DNA from: Amylibacter sp.
Lineage (GTDB): Bacteria > Pseudomonadota > Alphaproteobacteria > Rhodobacterales > Rhodobacteraceae
NCBI GenBank assembly: GCA_027083485.1
Contig: JALWOO010000486.1
Location: forward strand, 1 to 5,088
Reading direction: 5' to 3'
DNA length: 5,088 nt
Shown here piece by piece: positions 1-4,336 of the stretch (positions within the stretch are counted from its first letter, which is position 1; the number at the start of each line of letters is the position of its first letter). The notes under the pieces were generated by a model, which saw only the letters and a list, made by a program, of their open reading frames with translations, did no database searches and had not been told where the DNA came from. Both the position numbers and the translations under genes were made by a program.

Positions 1-1
1 T

Positions 2-610
2 GCCGGTGTGGTCTGGAAGGCAACACCGGAGTTGAGCTTTGGTCTGTCCGCGCAAACCAAATTCAATATGACCAAATTTGACAAATACGCCGGCCTGTTT
101 GCCGACGGCGGCGATTTTGACATTCCGGCCTCGGTGACCATCGGTGCCGAATGGAAGGCCGGTCCACGCACCAAGGTGATGCTGGATTACCAGCGTATTT
201 TCTATTCCGGTGTCGGGTCGATTTCCAATGCGGGGAACGCGGGCGCGCTTGGTGCGCCGGGTGGTGCCGGTTTTGGCTGGGATAATGTCAGTGTGGTCAA
301 ACTGGCTGCCGAATGGCAGGCCAATGATAAAATGACATGGCGTGCCGGTTATGCTTATGCCAGCAATCCGGTTGGACCGGAGGACGTGACCCTGAACATC
401 ATCGCGCCGGGGATCGTCAAGCACCATTTCAGCGTTGGTGGCACCTATAACTTTAGCGAAAGAAACGCTTTGGATTTTGCTGTGAGCTATGTGCCGACTG
501 CGACGGTTTCCGGACCGGAAGCCACACCGGCAGGTGTCACACCGGGCAGTAATATTCAGCTGAACATGCGTCAGATGAGCCTGTCTATTGGCTGGACACA
601 TACGTTCTAG
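2..610 (+). CDS. FadL/OmpP1-family outer-membrane transport protein, C-terminal part (5' end cut by window)
   Basis: This is the last 202 residues of an outer-membrane beta-barrel, probably a FadL-type channel that brings hydrophobic compounds such as long-chain fatty acids across the outer membrane. Visible signs are alternating polar/hydrophobic strands, for example the stretch F-D-I-P-A-S-V-T-I-G-A-E-W followed by a strand ending L-D-Y-Q-R-I-F-Y-S. Glycine/alanine-rich loops follow, and the protein ends W-T-H-T-F with a C-terminal Phe, the usual BAM-complex recognition end. The reading frame is open to the left edge, so a GTG at position 8 is an internal codon and not the start. The signal peptide and plug domain lie outside the window. 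The gene ends just before a strong terminator, so it is probably the last gene of its transcript. The family is fairly sure; the substrate is unknown. Confidence 0.85.
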   Translation, partial: AGVVWKATPELSFGLSAQTKFNMTKFDKYAGLFADGGDFDIPASVTIGAEWKAGPRTKVMLDYQRIFYSGVGSISNAGNAGALGAPGGAGFGWDNVSVVKLAAEWQANDKMTWRAGYAYASNPVGPEDVTLNIIAPGIVKHHFSVGGTYNFSERNALDFAVSYVPTATVSGPEATPAGVTPGSNIQLNMRQMSLSIGWTHTF

Positions 611-625
611 GCGTTTGTCAGGATT

Positions 626-641
626 TAGGGTCAGGACCCTA
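626..641. repeat. Short perfect palindrome TAGGGTC-AG-GACCCTA
   Basis: Seven-base arms (626-632 and 635-641) flank a two-base centre, immediately ahead of the terminator hairpin. As RNA it would form a small hairpin stacked next to the terminator stem. It may be an auxiliary stem of the terminator or a copy of a genome-wide intergenic palindrome; one window cannot decide. Confidence 0.5.
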
Positions 642-647
642 GACTTG

Positions 648-674
648 CGGCAGTCCTTCGGGGCTGCCGTTTTT
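648..674 (+). terminator. Intrinsic terminator after the FadL-type gene
   Basis: A 9-bp stem, CGGCAGTCC (648-656) with GGGCTGCCG (661-669) and one G-U pair, closes a stable TTCG tetraloop (657-660). Five T residues follow directly (670-674). It sits 38 bp after the stop codon at 610. This is a textbook rho-independent terminator for the plus strand, and it separates the FadL-type gene from the DUF1810 gene. Confidence 0.9.
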
Positions 675-731
675 GTTGAAGGGTACGAAACGCCACATTT
701 ACCGGCGAGGCAACTTTGCTATGCTACTGCC

Positions 732-1181
732 ATGAAACTTGCTTATGATTTTAACCGTTTTGTCACCGCACAGGATGCGGTTTATGCCGATGTTGTTGCC
801 GAGCTGCGCGCCGGTCGCAAATCCAGCCACTGGATGTGGTATATCTTTCCGCAGCTTTTGGGTCTTGGCCGATCCCAGAGATCACAGTTTTACGGGATCA
901 CCGATCGGGCAGAGGCCGCCGCCTATTTGCAGCATCCGGTTTTGGCGGCGCGGCTCAAGGAATGTACCGAGCTGGCCATAGACCACGCCGCAGGCGGGGC
1001 GGAGCGGCTGTTTGGTCAGCCGGATGATCTGAAGTTTCAATCCAGCATCACCCTGTTTTCCCGTGTCAAAGGGGCCGATCCGGTTTTTCAACAGGCGCTG
1101 GATGTGTTTTTTGGCGGGGTCGGGGATACCGAAACCCTGCGCCAGTTGCGGATTGCGTTTATAGAATCACTGGACGCGTGA
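732..1181 (+). CDS. DUF1810 family protein
   Basis: A 149-residue cytoplasmic protein of the DUF1810 family, whose biochemical function is unknown; some databases carry the misleading name calpastatin. Family signatures are F-x-x-A-Q-D near residues 10-15, R-K-S-S-H-W-M-W-Y-I-F-P-Q (29-41), the Y-L-x-H-P-V-L segment (65-71), D-D-L-K-F-x-S-S-I-T-L-F (98-109) and the C-terminal F-F-G-G (126-129). The length is normal for the family and no membrane segment or signal peptide is seen. The ATG at 732 is chosen because homology begins there; the frame is open further upstream, but that stretch runs through the terminator at 648-674. No good Shine-Dalgarno precedes 732 directly; GGCGAGG lies at 704-710. 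A tiny four-codon frame (721-735) overlaps the start as ATGA. The gene is monocistronic and converges with the complex I subunit gene. Confidence 0.88.
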   Translation: MKLAYDFNRFVTAQDAVYADVVAELRAGRKSSHWMWYIFPQLLGLGRSQRSQFYGITDRAEAAAYLQHPVLAARLKECTELAIDHAAGGAERLFGQPDDLKFQSSITLFSRVKGADPVFQQALDVFFGGVGDTETLRQLRIAFIESLDA

Positions 1182-1210
1182 CACCCTGAAGCGCGAAACG
1201 AAGGCAGGCC

Positions 1211-1522
1211 CTAATGGGTCCAGACGGCGCGCCGGTTGGTGGCAAAGTTTTCGCCGTAACCGCCGGGGCGGACATTGGGCTTGCGCTTGTGGGCGGGCAG
1301 AACCTCGAACGGAATGCCGTGTTCTTTGGCATAATCCACAGCGGCCTTGCGGGCGTTGAATGACAGCTTTACCTGAGAGTCCATATCGTCGGTTTTGATC
1401 CAGCCCATCAGCGGATCAATCTTGCGCGCAGAAGCAGGGGCAAATTCCAGCACCCATGTTTTGGTCTTCGCCTGCCCGGATTGCATGGCGTTACGCGCGG
1501 GCTGATAGATTTTTGCGAGCAT
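1211..1522 (-). CDS. NDUFS4-type accessory subunit of respiratory complex I (ETC complex I subunit family)
   Basis: A 103-residue protein homologous to the 18-kDa NDUFS4 accessory subunit of mitochondrial complex I (NADH:ubiquinone oxidoreductase). In alphaproteobacteria this subunit binds the peripheral arm of the enzyme on the cytoplasmic side. Signatures are the N-terminal [13 protein letters not shown] (4-16), T-x-x-W-V-L-E-F (20-27), D-P-L-M-G-W (36-41), the A-x-x-Y-A-x-x-x-G-I helix (61-70) and the C-terminal [12 protein letters not shown] (92-103). The start at 1522 is preferred over an in-frame ATG at 1549. AGGAGA (1534-1529) lies 6 bp upstream of 1522, homology starts there, and the longer start would overlap the -10 box. 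The gene is complete, of normal length and stands alone, away from any nuo genes visible here. Confidence 0.92.
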   Translation of the reverse strand: MLAKIYQPARNAMQSGQAKTKTWVLEFAPASARKIDPLMGWIKTDDMDSQVKLSFNARKAAVDYAKEHGIPFEVLPAHKRKPNVRPGGYGENFATNRRAVWTH

Positions 1523-1528
1523 GGCTGT

Positions 1529-1534
1529 TCTCCT
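1529..1534 (-). promoter_or_regulatory. Shine-Dalgarno of the NDUFS4-type gene
   Basis: AGGAGA on the minus strand, six bases before the ATG at 1522. It decides the start codon of this gene. Confidence 0.85.
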
Positions 1535-1548
1535 GAGAATTTGGCGCA

Positions 1549-1577
1549 ACTATAGGCCTGCGACAAAAAGGTTTCAA
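1549..1577 (-). promoter_or_regulatory. Sigma-70-type promoter of the NDUFS4-type gene
   Basis: On the minus strand, TTGAAA (1577-1572) and TATAGT (1554-1549) are separated by exactly 17 bases. Transcription would start near 1542, giving a leader of about 20 bases that just includes the AGGAGA ribosome-binding site. Both hexamers differ from consensus by at most two bases. Confidence 0.7.
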
Positions 1578-1607
1578 TGCGTGGTCCGCAGAATTCGGGC
1601 CGGTTTG

Positions 1608-1720
1608 AAAAATTCTTGGGGGGAGGCGTAGGCGCCAAGGTGGTTACCGACCGAACGCACGGGAGCGAGGGGTGGGGTGGGTGTATGCATCCCGTCAGTA
1701 ACCAGTCTTGCTGCTTGCCT
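1608..1720 (-). ncRNA. Candidate structured RNA (small RNA or leader) in the uvrB / complex I subunit gap
   Basis: On the minus strand a long-range fold of about 23 base pairs can be drawn. AGGC (1720-1717) pairs with GCCT (1633-1630), GC (1714-1713) with GC (1635-1634), CAAG (1710-1707) with CTTG (1639-1636), TGGTTAC (1704-1698) with GTAACCA (1647-1641), and ACGGGA (1695-1690) with TCCCGT (1664-1659). The 25-base end loop (1689-1665) is C/A-rich with runs of CCC. The 3' end can alternatively form CTTGG (1639-1635) with CCAAG (1619-1615), followed by AATTTTT (1614-1608), a terminator-like end. A weak promoter, TTGCTT-N18-TATGTT, is placed to start transcription close to 1718. No known RNA family was recognised. 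It could be a small RNA, a long leader of the complex I subunit gene, or only a DNA-level palindrome. Confidence 0.35.
1661..1681 (+). other. G-quadruplex motif (plus strand)
   Basis: Four G runs, GGG (1661-1663), GGGG (1669-1672), GGGG (1674-1677) and GGG (1679-1681), are separated by loops of 5, 1 and 1 bases. This meets the standard G3+N1-7 rule, and the short loops favour a stable parallel quadruplex. It occupies the apical part of the long-range inverted repeat, so quadruplex and cruciform would exclude each other. Confidence 0.55.
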
Positions 1721-1724
1721 GATT

Positions 1725-1754
1725 AACATACATCGGAAATTTCGATAAAAGCAA
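1725..1754 (-). promoter_or_regulatory. Weak candidate promoter for the structured RNA
   Basis: On the minus strand, TTGCTT (1754-1749) and TATGTT (1730-1725) are 18 bases apart. The predicted start, near 1718, falls at the 5' base of the long-range stem. Each hexamer matches consensus at only four positions, and the surrounding DNA is AT-rich, so chance is a real possibility. Confidence 0.25.
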
Positions 1755-1920
1755 CATCTAAAATTCGTAAAAGTTGTGGAATTTTTGACAAAAAACAACC
1801 TAAAAGGTTAATGAATTATTCATAATTCTTTGCTGGTGCCTGCAACTTTTAGCTGATTTTTGCTAAATGCCAATAATTTATGCACTTTATTAACAATAGG
1901 TTAAAAATGTTTAGCGATAT
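1741..1920. other. AT-rich intergenic segment with several dyads, no gene
   Basis: By direct count 130 of these 180 bases are A or T (72%), in sharp contrast to the GC-rich genes on both sides. No convincing protein gene lies here. It holds three dyads: AACCT-AAA-AGGTT (1797-1809), GAATTAT-TC-ATAATTC (1813-1828) and TTTAGC-N8-GCTAAA (1848-1867). A TTAA-N7-TTAA box (1890-1904) and two DnaA-box-like words (1816-1824, 1878-1886) are also present. It is most likely a regulatory region for the divergent transcripts on either side. Confidence 0.6.
1890..1904. promoter_or_regulatory. Candidate CtrA binding site (TTAA-N7-TTAA)
   Basis: TTAA (1890-1893), seven bases, then TTAA (1901-1904) is a perfect match to the full recognition motif of CtrA, the alphaproteobacterial cell-cycle response regulator. 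The host DNA is AT-rich, which raises the odds of a chance match. It lies 180 bp before uvrB. Confidence 0.35.
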
Positions 1921-2035
1921 TGTTGGCTGGGAAACTTCTACCTAAGGCTTAAAATTAAAGATGCGTCGGCGGGGAATCGCTGCTTTCGCGGCAAACGGTC
2001 GGCGAAAAATCACCCGTTCGGGGGCAACTGGGGGG

Positions 2036-2065
2036 TTGCAAAAGAACAAAAGTAGATCATCTTAT
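2036..2065 (+). promoter_or_regulatory. Tentative uvrB promoter
   Basis: TTGCAA (2036-2041) and TCTTAT (2060-2065) are 18 bases apart and each matches the sigma-70 consensus at four positions. The start would fall near 2072, leaving a very short leader that begins at the ribosome-binding site, which is unusual and lowers confidence. The candidate SOS box lies inside the spacer, where a bound repressor would block RNA polymerase. Confidence 0.25.
2044..2058. promoter_or_regulatory. Candidate LexA operator (SOS box) of uvrB
   Basis: GAAC (2044-2047), seven bases, then GATC (2055-2058). LexA of alphaproteobacteria recognises GTTC-N7-GTTC-type direct repeats, and related forms with GATC or GAAC half-sites are described for Rhodobacter sphaeroides recA and uvrA. 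The site ends 25 bases before the uvrB start codon, and uvrB is a classic SOS gene. The match is found by eye only. Confidence 0.5.
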
Positions 2066-2070
2066 GGACA

Positions 2071-2076
2071 AGAGGA
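2071..2076 (+). promoter_or_regulatory. Shine-Dalgarno of uvrB
   Basis: AGAGGA lies seven bases before the ATG at 2084. It supports this start over the internal Met codons at residues 8 and 29. Confidence 0.8.
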
Positions 2077-2083
2077 ATCGTAA

Positions 2084-4270
2084 ATGTCAGATATTTCCGC
2101 CGATATGGCTGCCCCCGACCTTGGCCCGTCCGCCCGCCCCAAACTCGAAGGCGGGCGCAGTTTGGTGATGCATACGGAATTTTCACCGGCTGGCGACCAA
2201 CCCACGGCCATTGCAGAGCTGGTTTCGGGAATCACGGACGGTGAACGAAATCAGGTTTTGCTGGGCGCGACGGGCACCGGCAAGACCTTCACCATGGCCA
2301 AGGTGATCGAGGAAACCCAACGCCCCGCGATCATCCTTGCGCCCAATAAAACGCTGGCGGCGCAGTTGTACGGGGAGTTCAAATCCTTCTTCCCCGAAAA
2401 CGCGGTGGAATATTTCGTCAGCTTTTATGACTATTATCAGCCGGAAGCCTATGTGGCGCGTTCCGACACCTACATCGAAAAAGAATCCCAGATCAACGAA
2501 CAGATCGACCGCATGCGCCATTCGGCAACGCGGGCGCTGCTGGAACGGGATGACGTGATTATCGTGGCTTCGGTCAGTTGTATTTACGGCATCGGGTCCG
2601 TTGAAACCTATACCGCCATGACACAGGATTTGCTGGTCGGGCAGGAATACGACCAGCGCGAGGTCATGGCCGAACTGGTCACACAGCAATACAAACGCAA
2701 CGATCAGGCATTTCAGCGCGGCTGTTTCCGGGTGCGCGGCGATGTGCTGGAAGTCTGGCCTGCCCATCTCGAGGATAGGGGCTGGCGGTTTTCCTTTTTT
2801 GGCGACGAGCTGGAGGCGATCACCGAATTCGACACGCTGACCGGCGAAAAAATGGCGACGCTGGAAAAGGTACGGATTTACGCCAACAGCCACTATGTCA
2901 CCCCGCGCCCGACGATGAATCAGGCGCTCAAGGGCATTCGGGCGGAGTTGCACCAGCGTCTGAAACAGTTCAACGAGGAGGGAAAACTGCTCGAAGCCCA
3001 GCGGCTGGAGCAGCGCACCAATTTCGATCTGGAAATGCTGGAGGCCAGCGGTTTTTGCAACGGCATCGAAAACTATTCCCGTTTCCTGACCGGCCGCGCG
3101 CCGGGCGAACCACCACCGACCCTGTTTGAATATATTCCGGACAACGCCATCGTGTTTGCCGACGAAAGCCACGTTTCCGTGCCCCAGATCGGCGGCATGT
3201 ACAAAGGCGACTACCGGCGCAAATTCACCCTGTCCGAACACGGGTTCCGCCTGCCGTCATGTATGGACAACCGCCCGCTGAAATTCGAGGAATGGGACGC
3301 CATGCGCCCGCAATCGGTGTTCGTGTCGGCCACGCCGCAAAAATGGGAGCTGGAACAATCCGGCGGCGTGTTTGCCGAGCAGGTGATCCGCCCAACCGGC
3401 CTGCTGGATCCGCCGGTGGAAATCCGCCCTGTGGATACGCAGGTGGATGATCTGCTGGATGAAATCCGCATCGTTACCGCCAAGGGCGGGCGGGTGCTGG
3501 TCACCACCCTGACCAAACGCATGTCCGAAGACCTGACCGAATATCTGCACGAACAGGGCATCCGCGTGCGCTATATGCACAGCGACATCGATACGCTGGA
3601 ACGCATCGAAATCCTGCGCGATCTGCGGCTCGGGGCGTTTGACGTGCTGATCGGCATCAACCTGCTGCGCGAAGGGCTGGACATCCCCGAGGTTTCGCTG
3701 GTGGCGATTCTGGATGCGGACAAGGAGGGGTTCCTGCGCTCGGAAACCTCGCTGGTGCAAACCATTGGCCGCGCCGCGCGCAATGTCGAGGGGCGCGTGA
3801 TCATGTATGCGGACCGGATCACCGGATCCATGGAACGGGCGATTGGCGAAACCAACCGGCGGCGTGAAAAACAACATGCCTATAATGTGAAACACGGGAT
3901 CACGCCGGAGACCATCAAAAAGAACATCGGCGATGCTCTGTCCGGCCTGTACGAGGGCGACACGGATACGGCGCGGATTACGGCCAAGGTGGACAAACCG
4001 CTGGTCGGGGCCAATCTGGCGGCGCATCTGGACAATCTGCGCAAGGAAATGCTCAAGGCGGCGGAAAACCTCGAATTTGAGGAAGCCGCCAATATGCGTG
4101 ACGAAATCAAACGGCTGGAGGCGGTGGAGCTGGCGGTGGCGGATGATCCGCTTGCGCGCCAGTTCGCGGTCAAGGCCGCCAGCGAAGTTGCCGAAAAGGG
4201 CCGCGGGCGCTCCACCGCCGGCCGCGCGGGCACGCGGATGTATCGGGGCAAGCCGCAGAAAAAACGTTAG
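2084..4270 (+). CDS. uvrB: UvrABC excision nuclease subunit UvrB
   Basis: UvrB (728 residues) is the damage-verifying helicase-like subunit of nucleotide excision repair. It is loaded on DNA by UvrA and then recruits the nuclease UvrC. Motifs in order are Walker A G-A-T-G-T-G-K-T (61-68), the beta-hairpin that clamps [16 protein letters not shown] (111-123), Walker B D-E-S-H (360-363), motif III S-A-T (415-417), motif [13 protein letters not shown] (525-536) and motif [11 protein letters not shown] (559-567). A C-terminal UVR domain (about 645-684) binds UvrA and UvrC. The protein is about 55 residues longer than E. coli UvrB, with an N-terminal leader of roughly 28 residues and a basic tail (703-728), as is usual in alphaproteobacteria. 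One oddity is Ala124, where most relatives have Pro after the hairpin (Y-V-P). A candidate SOS box precedes the gene. Confidence 0.98.
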   Translation: MSDISADMAAPDLGPSARPKLEGGRSLVMHTEFSPAGDQPTAIAELVSGITDGERNQVLLGATGTGKTFTMAKVIEETQRPAIILAPNKTLAAQLYGEFKSFFPENAVEYFVSFYDYYQPEAYVARSDTYIEKESQINEQIDRMRHSATRALLERDDVIIVASVSCIYGIGSVETYTAMTQDLLVGQEYDQREVMAELVTQQYKRNDQAFQRGCFRVRGDVLEVWPAHLEDRGWRFSFFGDELEAITEFDTLTGEKMATLEKVRIYANSHYVTPRPTMNQALKGIRAELHQRLKQFNEEGKLLEAQRLEQRTNFDLEMLEASGFCNGIENYSRFLTGRAPGEPPPTLFEYIPDNAIVFADESHVSVPQIGGMYKGDYRRKFTLSEHGFRLPSCMDNRPLKFEEWDAMRPQSVFVSATPQKWELEQSGGVFAEQVIRPTGLLDPPVEIRPVDTQVDDLLDEIRIVTAKGGRVLVTTLTKRMSEDLTEYLHEQGIRVRYMHSDIDTLERIEILRDLRLGAFDVLIGINLLREGLDIPEVSLVAILDADKEGFLRSETSLVQTIGRAARNVEGRVIMYADRITGSMERAIGETNRRREKQHAYNVKHGITPETIKKNIGDALSGLYEGDTDTARITAKVDKPLVGANLAAHLDNLRKEMLKAAENLEFEEAANMRDEIKRLEAVELAVADDPLARQFAVKAASEVAEKGRGRSTAGRAGTRMYRGKPQKKR

Positions 4271-4298
4271 GGTCGTTAATGTTGTGATCCTGACCGCG

Positions 4299-4332
4299 CT
4301 GCAATACTGTCCGCCAAAAGGACGGATTGCAG
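4299..4332 (+). promoter_or_regulatory. Hairpin in the uvrB / WaaA-like gap, just before the WaaA-like start
   Basis: CTGCAAT (4299-4305) pairs perfectly with ATTGCAG (4326-4332), with an inner CCG/CGG pair (4311-4313 with 4323-4325). The loop shows AAGGA (4318-4322), a possible ribosome-binding site, while part of a second AGGA (4331-4334) lies in the stem. No T run follows, so it is not a typical terminator. It may influence translation of the next gene. A weak promoter-like pair, TTGTGA-N17-TACTGT (4282-4310), overlaps it. Confidence 0.35.
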
Positions 4333-4336
4333 GATT

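Noticed and set aside
588..731. Longer start for the DUF1810 gene at 588
   Set aside because: It would begin inside the FadL-type gene and translate through the terminator at 648-674; homology starts only at Met 732.
1182..1210. Terminator between the convergent DUF1810 and NDUFS4-type genes
   Set aside because: The 29-bp gap contains no convincing stem and no T run on either strand; only a weak GGCCC/GGGTC pairing overlaps the minus-strand stop codon.
1574..1640. Possible tRNA on either strand
   Set aside because: A TTCAAAC word resembling a T loop is present, but no flanking T stem, anticodon arm or acceptor stem can be drawn.
1574..1798. A 74-residue minus-strand open frame in the intergenic region
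   Set aside because: No good ribosome-binding site. It crosses from AT-rich to GC-rich DNA with a matching composition shift, and it overlaps the structured element and the promoter of the NDUFS4-type gene.
1965..2004. Direct repeat GTCGGCG (1965-1971 and 1998-2004)
   Set aside because: Only seven bases in GC-rich DNA; a chance repeat is likely.
2013..2039. Small hairpins CCCG-TT-CGGG and GCAAC-N6-GTTGC in the uvrB leader
   Set aside because: Short stems without a T run, so not terminators; no evidence beyond local G richness.
1725..2083. Chromosomal replication origin
   Set aside because: AT-rich DNA with DnaA-like and CtrA-like words is suggestive, but no exact DnaA box cluster is present, and neither neighbour is a gene usually found at alphaproteobacterial origins.
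2183..3241. A 352-residue open frame antisense to uvrB
   Set aside because: Fully inside the conserved UvrB coding region on the other strand, with no domain and no ribosome-binding site seen. Composition explains it.
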